Assembly: GCA_036377595.1 (NCBI GenBank)
Contig: DASUYB010000107.1
Location: forward strand, 29,016 to 93,015
Reading direction: 5' to 3'
Source of the DNA: Longimicrobium sp.
GTDB taxonomy: Bacteria; Gemmatimonadota; Gemmatimonadetes; Longimicrobiales; Longimicrobiaceae
DNA: 64,000 nucleotides
Shown: positions 1 to 8,806 of the stretch, one piece after another
Position numbering within the stretch: the first letter of the stretch is position 1
Layout of the letters: every line of letters starts with the position of its first letter
Translations under genes and position numbers: made by a program
Notes under the pieces: model-generated
Seen by the model: only the letters and a program-made list of their open reading frames with translations
The model's database searches: none
What the model was told of the DNA's origin: nothing

Positions 1-130
1 CCGGGTCGTTCATGCCCTGTGAGACACGCGAGTGCGGCGTCACCCTATCGATTTGTCTCGCCCGCTTCCTGCGGAGGTGCGAGGCGAGCCGTATCATGTT
101 CGTCCGAAGAATCTCCGAGACGCCTGACCG

Positions 131-709
131 GTGCCGCGCGTGCCTGAAGATACCTCCGCAATGGACGAGCCGGAACTCCTCGCGCGGCTGCGCCGGGACG
201 ACGACGGCGCGTTCGCGGCCATCTTCCGCGCGCACTACGCCGCGCTGGTGGGCGCGGCGGAGCGGCTGCTGCGCGAGCGCGCGCCCGCGGAGGACGTGGC
301 GCAGGAGGTTATGCTGGAGCTCTGGCGCCGCCGCCACACGCTGCCGCCGGACGTGTCGCTGCGCGCGTACCTGCACCAGTCCGCCCGCAACCGCGCGCTC
401 AACCAGCTGCGCCACGGTCGCGTGGTGCGCGAGGGCGAGCCGCACATCCGCCCGCCCACGCCCCCGCCGCCGGCCGACGCCGACGCGCGCACGGGCGAGC
501 TGGAGATGGCGGTGCGCGCCGCCGTGGCCGAGCTCCCCGACGAGGTGCGCGAGACCTTCCAGCTCAGCCGCGTGGACGCGCTTACCTACCCCGAGATCGC
601 CCGCGTGCTGGAGATCTCGGTGAAGACGGTGGAGGCGCGCATGGGCCGAGCGCTCAAGCTCCTCCGCGAGCGGCTGGCGCCCTGGCTGCCGGAGGGCGGC
701 GGGTGGTGA
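131..709 (+). CDS. ECF-type RNA polymerase sigma factor (sigma-70 family)
   Basis: This encodes a 192-residue ECF sigma factor that would direct RNA polymerase to a stress or envelope regulon. Region 2 is visible near the N-terminus (acidic AEDVAQEVMLELW, then a basic RNQL stretch), followed by a Pro-rich linker (PPTPPPP). Region 4 carries a helix-turn-helix (YPEIARVLEISVKTVEARMGRAL). The pattern suits the Bacteroidetes/Gemmatimonadota 'sigma-70, FecI-like' group. The start is either GTG 131 or ATG 161; the conserved part begins after the ATG. No anti-sigma or FecR gene follows: the next gene lies on the other strand, so a partner must be elsewhere or the factor is regulated transcriptionally. 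Confidence 0.9.
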   Translation: MPRVPEDTSAMDEPELLARLRRDDDGAFAAIFRAHYAALVGAAERLLRERAPAEDVAQEVMLELWRRRHTLPPDVSLRAYLHQSARNRALNQLRHGRVVREGEPHIRPPTPPPPADADARTGELEMAVRAAVAELPDEVRETFQLSRVDALTYPEIARVLEISVKTVEARMGRALKLLRERLAPWLPEGGGW

Positions 710-769
710 TCTGGAGATTTCGGATCACAACGAGATGACGGCGGGGGCGCTTCGCGCCGGGGCCCTCAT

Positions 770-915
770 CCCCCCGACCCCCTTCTCCCGAATTGCCGGG
801 AGAAGGGGGAGACCTCAGCGCGGGGAGGGGCTGCGGAGCTGGTTGAGACGCATCTTCCCGCCACGAGTGGCCCCCTCCCCCGGCCCCTCCCCCGCTGCGC
901 AGGGGAGGGGAGAAC
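770..915. repeat. C-rich intergenic palindromes
   Basis: The gap between the sigma gene and the AmpG gene contains a CTTCTCCCG/CGGGAGAAG palindrome and then a CCCTCCCC..GCTGCGCA..GGGGAGGG palindrome. Close relatives of the second motif recur at about 2511-2560, 4287-4335, 31320-31375 and 60988-61035. All are between genes, so this is a dispersed REP-like family in this genome. Confidence 0.6.
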
Positions 916-975
916 GGAAGCGCGGGCCGAGTTTAGTTGCAGTTGCAGTTCACCTCTCCTGCTGTCGGGAGAGGT

Positions 976-1030
976 CGAAAATCTGGAAGGGCGAAGACGG
1001 GGGTTTTGTCTTCGCCCTTCCAGATTTTCG
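976..1030. terminator. Perfect 23-bp hairpin, probable bidirectional terminator
   Basis: Positions 976-998 and 1008-1030 are exact reverse complements (arms start CGAAAATCTGG and end CCAGATTTTCG) around a 9-nt loop. It sits between the end of the plus-strand sigma gene and the end of the minus-strand AmpG gene, the position expected of a shared terminator. The AAAAT/ATTTT ends would give a short U-run on either strand. Confidence 0.6.
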
Positions 1031-1072
1031 GGTGAGGGCCTCTCGGCCGCGACCGCACGGATGCGAGGTACG

Positions 1073-2395
1073 CTACGGCCTCCCCCCCGCCCCCAGATCC
1101 TCCGTCTCTCCCCGTCCCCCGATCGGCTCCTCGACCTGGGCGGCGATGGCGGCTCGGGGATGCTCGGCGTTCCACGGGGCGATCAGCGGCAGCAGGAGGA
1201 TGCCGGGAACCGCGAGCAGCAGGGTGATCAGGAAGAACTGCGGCCACCCCATGTGCTCGGCCAGGCGCCCCGCCGGCGCGCCCAGCCAGTCGCGCCCGAA
1301 GGCCATGAAGCTGCTCAGCAGCGCGTACTGCGTGGCGGAGAAGCGGGGATTGGCCAGGCTCATCATGTACGCCACCAGCGCCGCCGTCCCCGTCCCCTGG
1401 AAGAAGTTCTCCAGCACCACGGCGCCGATCATCAGCGCGTGGTTGCCGGGGTTCAGCGCCAGCACGTAGTAGCTCACGTTCACGGCGGACTGCAGCACGC
1501 CCAGGATCCAGAGCGAGCGCACCAGCCCGATCCGCGCCTGCACCGCCCCACCCGCGATCACCCCGACGATGGTGGCGGCGAGCCCGATCACCCCCTGCAC
1601 CTCGCCGATCTGCGTCTGCGTGAAGCCGGCCTCGAGCAGGAACGGCGTGGCCATGTTGTTCAGCACCGCGTCGCCCAGCTTGTACAGCACGATGAAGGCG
1701 AGGATGGGCGCGGCGTAGACTCCGGCGCGCCGCCAGAAATCCACGAACGGCTGCACGATGGCCTGCCCCAGCCCCGGCGCGCGCATCACCCGCTCGGGCT
1801 CGGGCGCCATCAGCGTGCCCACGATGCCGGGGATCATCAGCGCCGCCATCAGCGCGTACACCGCGCGCCAGCCGATCTGGTCCGCCAGGATGAAGCCCAG
1901 CCCGCCGACCACCAGCATCCCGACGCGGTAGCCCAGCACGCCGATGGCCGCGCCCGCGCCCAGCTCCTCCTCGCGCAGGACGTCGATCTTGTACGCGTCG
2001 AAGGCGATGTCCTGCGTGGCGCTGAAGAAGGCGATGATGATGGCGTTGATCGCGACGAGCTGCAGCCCCGCCCGCGGCTCGTGCGTCGCCATCCAGCCGA
2101 TGGCCAGGAGGAGGCCGATCTGCGTGGCCAGCAGCCACCCCCGCCGCCGCCCGAGAATGGGGATCGGGAGCGCGTCGATCAACGGCGACCAGAGGAACTT
2201 GAAGGTATACGGCCAGGAGAGGAGGGAGATGTAGCCGATGGTGGCGAGATCGACCTGCTCCAGCTTCATCCAGGCCTGGAGGTCCTTGCTGGTGAGGTAG
2301 AGGGGGAGCCCCGACGCGAAGCCGAGCAGGAGGATGGACGCCATCTTCCGGCTCGCGAACACCTGCCCGATCCCCGCCGCCCGCCGCTCCGCCAC
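1073..2395 (-). CDS. ampG: AmpG-like muropeptide permease (MFS)
   Basis: This is a 440-residue major facilitator protein of the AmpG type. It would import GlcNAc-1,6-anhydroMurNAc muropeptides across the inner membrane for cell-wall recycling. The N-terminus shows the family pattern: LLGFASGLPLYL, then SWPYTFKFLWSPLID in the first loop region, and FSATQDIAFDAYKID. Around 12 hydrophobic segments are present. The GTG start at 2395 follows a GGGGAGGGG Shine-Dalgarno-like run. The gene lies downstream of a GH3 hexosaminidase and near AnmK and MurQ, so the neighbourhood supports the substrate assignment. The family also includes related Acetyl-CoA/PAT transporters, but context favours AmpG. Confidence 0.88.
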   Translation of the reverse strand: MAERRAAGIGQVFASRKMASILLLGFASGLPLYLTSKDLQAWMKLEQVDLATIGYISLLSWPYTFKFLWSPLIDALPIPILGRRRGWLLATQIGLLLAIGWMATHEPRAGLQLVAINAIIIAFFSATQDIAFDAYKIDVLREEELGAGAAIGVLGYRVGMLVVGGLGFILADQIGWRAVYALMAALMIPGIVGTLMAPEPERVMRAPGLGQAIVQPFVDFWRRAGVYAAPILAFIVLYKLGDAVLNNMATPFLLEAGFTQTQIGEVQGVIGLAATIVGVIAGGAVQARIGLVRSLWILGVLQSAVNVSYYVLALNPGNHALMIGAVVLENFFQGTGTAALVAYMMSLANPRFSATQYALLSSFMAFGRDWLGAPAGRLAEHMGWPQFFLITLLLAVPGILLLPLIAPWNAEHPRAAIAAQVEEPIGGRGETEDLGAGGRP

Positions 2396-2698
2396 GCGCC
2401 CCTCCCCATCGGGTGATCAGCATCGACCCGCATCGCCCGCCAATCGCACGAAAAAACCGCGCCGGGATCGAGGCCGGTGCGGTTCGCGAGCATCAGCGCG
2501 GCCGCAACGGGCCCCCTCCCCCCGCCCCTCCCCCGCTGCGCCCTCTCCCTGGCGCTCCGCGCCTGTCCCTCCCCCGAACAACACGGAGGAGGGACCTGGG
2601 CTCGCTTCGCTCGCGGCAATGACACCCAAGGCCAGGGCGCCATCAGCGTGCCGCCGCACAGAACTGGGCACTGGGCACTCAGCACTCAGCACTTCCCG
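2396..2698. other. Intergenic spacer with C-rich repeat and heptamer array
   Basis: No gene is seen here. About 2511-2560 holds a member of the C-rich palindrome family. Positions 2663-2697 form a 7-nt tandem array (ACTGGGC twice, ACTCAGC twice, then ACTTCCC), the same heptamer theme as in the Tol-Pal region. Confidence 0.6.
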
Positions 2699-4177
2699 CT
2701 ATCGATCCACCCCCGTCGTCATCCCCGCGGCGCCGCTGGTCTGGCCCAGCAGCCACGCGGCGACGGCTTCCTGCATCACGCCCTCGCCGCCCCAGGCGGC
2801 CAGCAGGTTGCGCGCGGTGGGGATCTCGTGCGCCAGGCGCGGATGGCTGAACAGCAGCACCGTCGCGTCCGGCGCGGCGTCCGTCACCTCGCGGACGCGC
2901 TCCCGGGCGGCGGCGCTGATGCCGGGGCGCCCCTTCCACGCGCGGATGTCGGAGTAGAGCGCCACCAGCGGCGTCCCCCCGTCCGACAGCTCGACGCCCG
3001 CACGCCGGAGCGCGGCCGGAAAGGCGTCGCGTGGATAGGGGGGATACGGGCCGCCCGCGTCGTCCTCGATCTCCACCAGCCGCACCGGACCCTGCGGAAG
3101 ACCCGGCTCGCCGCGGCAGACGCGGAGCGCGCGGATGCCGATCTCCAGCGCCCAGCGGCGGTCCGCCTCGGTACCGACGTCGCCGCCCGCCGCGCCGCTC
3201 ACGCGGTCCGCCGCCGCGGCGATGCGGGCGAGCGCCTCCGCCACCCGTGCGCGCGGCAGCCGCCCGTCCGCGACGGCCGACTCGACGGCGCGGATCACCG
3301 CCTCCGCATCGTCCGGGTAGAGGAGCACGTCGCACCCGGCGGCGAGCGCCTGCACGGCGGCGGCGGCCTCGGTGGTGTCCTCCACCAGCCCGTCCATCAC
3401 CAGCGCGTCGGTGACGACCAGCCCGCCGAAGCCCAGCTCACCGCGCAGCAGGTCGCCCAGGATGCGCGGGCTGAGCGTCGCCGGGCGGCCGTCCGCGTCG
3501 AGCGCGAGATAGGCGACGTGCGCGGTCATCATCGCGTCGGCGCCGGCGGCTGCGGCGGCGCGGAAGGGCTTCAGGTCCTCCTCCAGCACCTCGCGCGGCG
3601 CGGAGACGGTGGGCCGTTCGATGTGCGAGTCGCCGACGGTACGGCCGTGGCCGGGGAAGTGCTTGGCGCACGACAGCGCCCCGCCGCGCCGACACCCGCG
3701 CACCCACGCCGCCACCTGCGCGGCGACGGCGTCCGGCTCCGTCCCGAACGCGCGCACGCCGATGATGGGGTTCTCGGGCTCGAGGTCCACGTCGGCCACG
3801 GGCGCGTAGATCCAGTTCACCCCCAGCGCCCGCGCCTCGCGCGCCGTCAGCTCGCCCGCGCGCTCGGCCACCGATTCGTCGCCCAGCCAGCCGATGGCCG
3901 CGGCGGGGGGGAGCGGCGTGGCGCCGCGGAACTGCTGCCCCGCGCCGCGCTCCAGGTCGCTGGCGATCAGCAGCGGGTGCCGCGCCCGCGACCGCAGCTC
4001 GGCCGTCAGCGCGCGGACGGCGGACGCCTCGCCGCCGAACAGGATGAAGCCGCCCACGCCCAGCGCCAGTCCGCGCTCGATGGTGTCGCGATGCTCCTCG
4101 TAGCCGTTCTCCGCGCTCCACCGCACCGCGGGCAGCAGCAGCCGCGCGACCTCCAGCCGATCGTCCGTCATCTCCAT
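2699..4177 (-). CDS. nagZ: Glycoside hydrolase family 3 beta-N-acetylhexosaminidase
   Basis: This 492-residue GH3 enzyme would remove GlcNAc from anhydro-muropeptides during cell-wall recycling. It carries the NagZ-type signature KHFPGHG at residues 172-178 followed by DSH at 183-185, which supplies the catalytic Asp-His dyad, and the nucleophile Asp257 in VVTDAL. IASDLERG at 71-78 is the usual substrate-binding strand. At 492 residues it is longer than classical cytosolic NagZ (about 340), with a C-terminal second domain as in Gram-positive and Bacteroidota forms. No signal peptide is evident, so a cytoplasmic location is likely. Genes for the importer (AmpG) and downstream enzymes (AnmK, MurQ) flank it. 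Confidence 0.9.
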   Translation of the reverse strand: MEMTDDRLEVARLLLPAVRWSAENGYEEHRDTIERGLALGVGGFILFGGEASAVRALTAELRSRARHPLLIASDLERGAGQQFRGATPLPPAAAIGWLGDESVAERAGELTAREARALGVNWIYAPVADVDLEPENPIIGVRAFGTEPDAVAAQVAAWVRGCRRGGALSCAKHFPGHGRTVGDSHIERPTVSAPREVLEEDLKPFRAAAAAGADAMMTAHVAYLALDADGRPATLSPRILGDLLRGELGFGGLVVTDALVMDGLVEDTTEAAAAVQALAAGCDVLLYPDDAEAVIRAVESAVADGRLPRARVAEALARIAAAADRVSGAAGGDVGTEADRRWALEIGIRALRVCRGEPGLPQGPVRLVEIEDDAGGPYPPYPRDAFPAALRRAGVELSDGGTPLVALYSDIRAWKGRPGISAAARERVREVTDAAPDATVLLFSHPRLAHEIPTARNLLAAWGGEGVMQEAVAAWLLGQTSGAAGMTTGVDR

Positions 4178-4402
4178 CCCGTCGATGTTCGAATGCGTTT
4201 CAAACTGCTGGGTTCGCCGTGTCCCCGCTGAGAGGTCGGGGTCGATAGTAGCGCGGAAAGCCGGCCCGTCCGCGGCCGCAGGCGGCCCCCTCCCCCCGGC
4301 CCCCTCCCCCGCTTCGCAGGGGCGGGGGAGAACTCAGCGTGGTGAGCCCATGCCGCGCCGGCGCTCTCCGCACGCACGCACCGCAATCCCCCGTCCATCA
4401 CC
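4178..4402. other. Intergenic spacer with C-rich repeat
   Basis: No gene is supported. About 4287-4335 holds another copy of the C-rich palindrome (GCTTCGCAGGGG core) that recurs at 872-912 and 60988-61035. Confidence 0.5.
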
Positions 4403-4434
4403 CAAACAAAACACCCCTCCCGCCGCGGGAGGGG
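4403..4434 (-). terminator. Intrinsic terminator after the HEAT lipoprotein gene
   Basis: A 9-bp GC stem (CCCCTCCCG at 4414-4422 and CGGGAGGGG at 4426-4434, loop of 3) is followed on the minus strand by a T-rich tract, TGTTTTGTTT. It lies 22 bp after the stop codon at 4456. It would end the murQ-anmK-HEAT transcript before nagZ. Confidence 0.75.
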
Positions 4435-4455
4435 CAGTCGTTCACCGCGCGGCGC

Positions 4456-5655
4456 TCACTGCGCGCGCGGAGTGGGCCCGGGGAGGACGAAGGTGCTCAC
4501 GTCCGTGCCGCGCAGCACGAAGCCGGCGCTGGTCTCGCCCACCACCATGGTGCGCACCGGCGACGCGCCGCCGAAGCGCTCGGGGCGCACGGTCGCGTGC
4601 AGCGTCCCCACGACGGTCGGCTCGCCGCCGGCGAAGGGGGCGCGGACCACCGCGTACTCCACCTCCGTCGCCGTGCCGCTCGCGCGCCGCGAGCCGGGCG
4701 TCTCGCGCAGGTAGACGAACGCGTCGGTGAACGGCCCCGGCCGCGGCGCGATCCCCGGCCCCACCGTGCGCGTGGCGCCGCTGGCGATGTCGCGCACGTG
4801 CACCTGCCGCTCGGCCTCGTACACCACCACGCGCCGCAGCGGGTCGAAGAACGCGGGGACCACGTCGTTCACCACCTCCACCGTCGGCGCCAGCGGCACC
4901 AGCCCCCGCCCGCCGGGAAGCTCCACCCAGAGCGCGCCCGTCTGCAGCCGCATCGCCCTGTCCGCCGTGGCCGGGTGGAAGACGATGTGCGGCACCGAGT
5001 CGTCGCCGTAGGTGCGCAGGTCGCCGCGCGCGTCGGCGGCCAGCGGCGCGCCGCGCGCCTCGAACAGCGTCAGCAGTTGCGCCGCGACGACGCGCACCTG
5101 CCCGTTCTCCTCCTTGGCCAGCAGCGAGCGGATGGCCGCCGCGTCCTCCACGTCCAGCCCCTGCAGCGCGGCCAGGCGCACGCGGTTGTGCGGGTCCAGC
5201 AGCGCCGCGCGCAGCGCGTTCCGCACCGCGGGGCTGTCGGCGGCGAAGCGCTGCAGGCCGGCCGCCGCGGCCACGCGCACGTCGTCGTTGTTGCTGGAGA
5301 TGAGGATCCCGCGCAGCAGGTTGGCCGCGTTGAAGCCGCGCCGGTCGGCCAGCAGCAGGATGGCGTTGGCTCGGACGTTGTCCTTCACCGAGCCGGTGGT
5401 GATGAGCTGGGTGAGCGCGGGATCGAGCTCGGGCCCCATCACCTCCAGCCGCGCGCGCTGGCGGTAGAAGGCCGGGTCCGGCTCCTCCACGTCGAGGATG
5501 CGGTTGACGTCGTACACCAGCCGGTTGAAGCCGTACTGCGGCGGCGGCGTGCGGCGGAGAAGCGACTCGCACCCGGGCGTGGCCAGCACGAGCGCCGCCA
5601 GCAGCGCGAACCGCGCCGGGCGGCGGAGCGTGCGGACGGTGGGTGTGCGGGGCAT
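4456..5655 (-). CDS. HEAT-repeat lipoprotein in the recycling operon
   Basis: A 399-residue lipoprotein of unknown function. The start ATG at 5655 gives a lipoprotein signal peptide ending in ATPGC, so an upstream in-frame start was not used. Residues from about 80 to 210 form repeated Ala/Leu-rich helical pairs (DDVRVAAAAGLQRFA, HNRVRLAALQGLD, NGQVRVVAAQLL), typical of HEAT/PBS-lyase repeats. A C-terminal half with beta-propeller-like strands follows. The gene starts 14 bp after anmK and ends at an intrinsic terminator, so it is cotranscribed with anmK and murQ. A role as an envelope scaffold in muropeptide recycling is possible but unproven. Confidence 0.8.
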   Translation of the reverse strand: MPRTPTVRTLRRPARFALLAALVLATPGCESLLRRTPPPQYGFNRLVYDVNRILDVEEPDPAFYRQRARLEVMGPELDPALTQLITTGSVKDNVRANAILLLADRRGFNAANLLRGILISSNNDDVRVAAAAGLQRFAADSPAVRNALRAALLDPHNRVRLAALQGLDVEDAAAIRSLLAKEENGQVRVVAAQLLTLFEARGAPLAADARGDLRTYGDDSVPHIVFHPATADRAMRLQTGALWVELPGGRGLVPLAPTVEVVNDVVPAFFDPLRRVVVYEAERQVHVRDIASGATRTVGPGIAPRPGPFTDAFVYLRETPGSRRASGTATEVEYAVVRAPFAGGEPTVVGTLHATVRPERFGGASPVRTMVVGETSAGFVLRGTDVSTFVLPGPTPRAQ

Positions 5656-5669
5656 GGGCAGCGGGAGAT

Positions 5670-6833
5670 TCAGGTGCGCGCCGGGGGCCGCCGGCCGGGG
5701 GTGAAGGAGCCCAGGATGCGCGGACCCGCCGCGCCCGTGGCCCCGGGCTCGTTGGCGGGGAGGCCGCGCAGGTGCGCCCACGCCAGCAGCGCGAACGCCA
5801 CCGCCTCCTTGGCGTCGGGGTCCATCCCCAGCGCCGCGCCGTCGGCGACGGGAAGCGGCGCCAGGAGCTCTCGTATCCGCGCCACCAGCGTGGGGTTCCG
5901 CGCGCCGCCGCCGGAGACCACCACCTCGTCCACCCCGCGCGGCAGCACCCAGCGGCGGTACGCATCGGCGACGGTGCGCGCGGTCAGCTCGGTCAGCGTG
6001 GAGACGAGGTCCAGCCAGTCGCGGTCACCCTCGGGCCGCACCGCCTCGACCAGGCGGATCACGAACGGGCGGCCGAACTCCTCGCGGCCGGTGGACTTCG
6101 GCGGCGCGGCGGCAAAGTACGGGTGCCGCAGCAAGTCCGCGAGGAGCGCCTCGTCGACCTCGCCCCGCGCGGCGAGCATTCCGTCGCGGTCGAAGGTGGC
6201 GCGGCCGTCGGTCGCCAGCTCCACGGCGGCGTCGATCAGCGCGTTCCCCGGGCCGGTGTCGAAGGCGAAGACGGGCTCCGCGCTCCCCCGCGGCGGCACG
6301 CGCGTGACGTTGCCGATCCCTCCGATGTTCTGCAGCGCGCGGGCCTTTCCTTCGACGGAGAAGAGGACCTTCTCCACCCAGGGAACCAGCGGCGCGCCCT
6401 GTCCGCCCGCGGCCACGTCGCGCGTGCGGAAGTCCGAGACCACGGCGATCCCCGTCCGCTCCGCGATGGTCGCCGCGTCGCCCAGCTGCAGCGTCGCCCC
6501 GCGCGTCTCCGCGGACGGCGGCCGGTGCCACACCGTCTGCCCGTGCGAACCGACGGCGTCCACCGTCTCGGGCGAGATCCCCGCCTCCTCGCAGACGCGG
6601 AGCGCCGCCTCGGCCAGCCATTCGCCCAGGTCGGCGTGCAGCCCGCAGAGCGCCTCGGCGGTGCCGGCGACGATGGCGGCGTGGATGGCCTCGCGGCGCG
6701 CCGGCTCGTACTCCACCGTCAACGAGCGAACCACGCGCGCGGTGACGTTCGTTTCGTCCGCTCCGCCGACCTCCACCAGCGCCGCGTCGATCCCGTCCAG
6801 CGAGGTGCCGGACATCAGCCCGACGATCAGCAC
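5670..6833 (-). CDS. anmK: Anhydro-N-acetylmuramic acid kinase
   Basis: AnmK opens and phosphorylates 1,6-anhydro-MurNAc to MurNAc-6-phosphate, the substrate of the MurQ etherase encoded just upstream. The protein is 387 residues, close to the family norm of about 370. It has the N-terminal LIVGLMSGTSLDGID phosphate loop, the VGSHGQTVWH strand, QNIGGIGNVT and the FDTGPGN motif. GTG 6833 is chosen as start because it directly precedes the conserved LMSGTS motif. It overlaps the stop of the upstream gene by 7 nt, consistent with translational coupling. Confidence 0.95.
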   Translation of the reverse strand: MLIVGLMSGTSLDGIDAALVEVGGADETNVTARVVRSLTVEYEPARREAIHAAIVAGTAEALCGLHADLGEWLAEAALRVCEEAGISPETVDAVGSHGQTVWHRPPSAETRGATLQLGDAATIAERTGIAVVSDFRTRDVAAGGQGAPLVPWVEKVLFSVEGKARALQNIGGIGNVTRVPPRGSAEPVFAFDTGPGNALIDAAVELATDGRATFDRDGMLAARGEVDEALLADLLRHPYFAAAPPKSTGREEFGRPFVIRLVEAVRPEGDRDWLDLVSTLTELTARTVADAYRRWVLPRGVDEVVVSGGGARNPTLVARIRELLAPLPVADGAALGMDPDAKEAVAFALLAWAHLRGLPANEPGATGAAGPRILGSFTPGRRPPART

Positions 6834-7297
6834 GCGCCCGCCCCGCGCAGCACCTCGCGCACCTCGGCGAGCGTCTTCCCGTCCAACTCCAGGGAGGAGA
6901 GGATCACCTGGTGCGCGGTGGCGTGGCCGAAGCGCGGCACGTCGGCCTCCCACTGCCAGACGCCGATCCCCCGCCGCTGCACCTCGTTGAAGTTGCGCTC
7001 GCGCAGCCGCTGGAAGCGCTCGAACAGCGCGTCCGGATCGTCCTTCGCGAACTCGAACCCCGGGCGCTGGCTGATCCCCGCGCGGTCGCGCATGGCGGCG
7101 AAGATCAGCGCAGTCCACAGCTCGTTCGCGACGAGCCCCAGCAGCAGGTCGCACACGCGCTCGCGCGCGGGCCCGGCCGCGTCCCCATCCGACAGGGCGA
7201 CGCGGAGCGCGCGCGGGGCGATCTCGTAGCGGACGAGCAGTTCCTCCCACTCCATCTCGCTGGCGGGGCGCGCGGGGAAGTCCTCGTAGAAGCTCAC
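6827..7297 (-). CDS. Conserved hypothetical protein between murQ and anmK
   Basis: A 156-residue soluble protein that I do not recognise. It starts at GTG 7297, overlapping the murQ stop in a GTGA junction, and ends inside the anmK start region. It is therefore tightly coupled to two enzymes that act in sequence on anhydro-MurNAc. The sequence is mostly helical with conserved-looking Trp/Phe positions (NELWTALIFAAMRDRAG, RNFNEVQRRGIGVWQWE). No signal peptide, transmembrane segment or metal motif is obvious. Position suggests a role in MurNAc metabolism, but no function can be assigned from sequence. Confidence 0.8.
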   Translation of the reverse strand: MSFYEDFPARPASEMEWEELLVRYEIAPRALRVALSDGDAAGPARERVCDLLLGLVANELWTALIFAAMRDRAGISQRPGFEFAKDDPDALFERFQRLRERNFNEVQRRGIGVWQWEADVPRFGHATAHQVILSSLELDGKTLAEVREVLRGAGAC

Positions 7298-8208
7298 GAC
7301 CGCGGCTCCAGGATCTCGCCCAGGCGGCCGCCGGCGCGCATCAGCATCTTCGTGGCCTCCTGCCGGCCCACCTTGCACCAGTGCATCACCATCGCCGTCT
7401 TCACGCTCCCCCCCGACGCCTCCAGCAGCTCCGCGGCCGAGTGGCGGTCCAGGTCCAGCGTCTCCATCAAGATGCGCTCGCTGCGGTCCTGAAGTTTCTG
7501 GTTGGTTGCGCGCAGGTCAACCATCAGGTTGCCGTACACCTTCCCCAGCCGGATCATGGCGCCGGTGCTGATCATGTTGAGGACGAGCTTCGTCGCCGTC
7601 CCCGCCTTCATCCGCGTCGACCCCGTGACGACCTCGGGGCCCACCAGCGGGGCGATCACCACGTCGTACACCATCAGCATCCACTCCTCGGGATAGGTGC
7701 AGAGGAGGAAGCCCGCCTTCGCGCCCAGCTGCTTCGCGCGGGTGAGGGCGCCGTGCACGTACGGCGTCGTCCCGCTCGCGGCGATGCCGAAGACGAAGTC
7801 GCGGCTGTCGACCTGCATCTCGTCGATCGCCTTCGCGCCGTCCTCGCGGCTGTCCTCGGCGCCCTCGACGGCGTTGGTCAGCGCCGCGCGCCCGCCGGCG
7901 ATGATCCCCTGCACCATGCGCGGGTCGACGCCGTAGGTGGGCGGCATCTCCGACGCGTCGAGCACGCCCAGCCGGCCGGACGTCCCCGCGCCGACGTAGA
8001 TCAGGCGGCCGCCGGCGCGGAGCGCCTCCTCGGCCATCTCCACCGCGCGCGCGACCTGCTCCAGCTGGCCGGCCACGGCGGGGGCGATGCGGTGGTCTTC
8101 GTCGTTGATGACGCGGACGATCTCGAGGGCCGACAGCCGGTCGATGTCCGTGGTGGCGGGGTTGCGCTGCTCGGTGAGCCGAGGGTCGAGCGGGGGCTTG
8201 GACGACAT
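7294..8208 (-). CDS. murQ: N-acetylmuramic acid 6-phosphate etherase
   Basis: MurQ cleaves the D-lactyl ether of MurNAc-6-phosphate to give GlcNAc-6-phosphate and lactate. The 304-residue protein has the SIS-domain pattern: TEQRNPATTDID at the N-terminus, YVGAGTSGRLGVLDASE, IAGGRAAL, AEDSREDG, GIAASGTTPYV and the C-terminal NQKLQDRSERI. ATG 8208 gives the family-length protein; the extra upstream in-frame codons are repeat-rich intergenic DNA. It is the first gene of a four-gene unit (murQ, unknown, anmK, HEAT lipoprotein) closed by the terminator at 4403-4434. Confidence 0.95.
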   Translation of the reverse strand: MSSKPPLDPRLTEQRNPATTDIDRLSALEIVRVINDEDHRIAPAVAGQLEQVARAVEMAEEALRAGGRLIYVGAGTSGRLGVLDASEMPPTYGVDPRMVQGIIAGGRAALTNAVEGAEDSREDGAKAIDEMQVDSRDFVFGIAASGTTPYVHGALTRAKQLGAKAGFLLCTYPEEWMLMVYDVVIAPLVGPEVVTGSTRMKAGTATKLVLNMISTGAMIRLGKVYGNLMVDLRATNQKLQDRSERILMETLDLDRHSAAELLEASGGSVKTAMVMHWCKVGRQEATKMLMRAGGRLGEILEPRS

Positions 8209-8806
8209 CAGGCGCGGGTTACGGGAGATGCCGGGAGATGCGCGAAACGGATGCGTCCCCGCGGCGCGCGCCAACGTGCGCGCTCGCGTCGGCGGATGCA
8301 AGAGTGCTTCCAGCCGCAGGGGACAGGGTACAGAGGGAGGAGCGGGGAATCGCGACGTCCCCGGGATTGAAGAGGAGATGTCATTCCGAGGCCGGCCAGA
8401 CCGTACTTGCGTCCGCGCCGATGCCTGCAGGCCGAGGAATCTGTGGCCTGCTCCGAGCGACAGCCTGGCGGTCGACTCGGGAGTCCGCCATGTACCCCGG
8501 GTCGAAACCCGGGGCTACAACGGCCCGAAGTCCGCCTTCGCGGACTCCCAACGCAGCCTTTCGGTGCAACGGAGCTGGATCCGCGCGCCGAAACCCTCGT
8601 ACGGGAGTCCGCGCAGGCGGACTTCTTGATGTTCCAGCCCCGGGTTTCAACCCGGGAATCCCAGCGGACGCGCAGGTGTCGGTGTCGCGCGCCAAGCTCG
8701 CCCCGGGAGTCCGCGAAGGCGGACTTCGGGCCGTTGTTGCCGCGAATTCCATTCGCCTGTCCATCCCCGCGGACTCGGCGAATCTCCCATCGCAGACGGA
8801 ACGGTC
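8209..8806. repeat. Intergenic repeat cluster upstream of murQ
   Basis: About 600 bp without a gene. Positions 8378-8480 resemble the left half of the nested palindrome element (TCATTCCGAGG and GAGGAATCTGTGGCC). From 8484 to 8755 there are several short palindromes whose core is AGTCCGC..GCGGACT (8533-8552, 8600-8625, 8704-8724), joined by CCGGGTCGAAACCCGG-like and CCCGGGTTTCAACCCGGG hairpins. The last copy runs into GGCCGTTGTTGCCGCGAATT, which is also found near tolB/pal. Confidence 0.65.

Noticed and set aside
4339..6990. 883-codon open frame on the plus strand
   Set aside because: It is antisense to the HEAT lipoprotein and anmK genes, which have clear domains. Its translation is Arg/His/Gln-rich without any domain, the usual shadow in GC-rich DNA.
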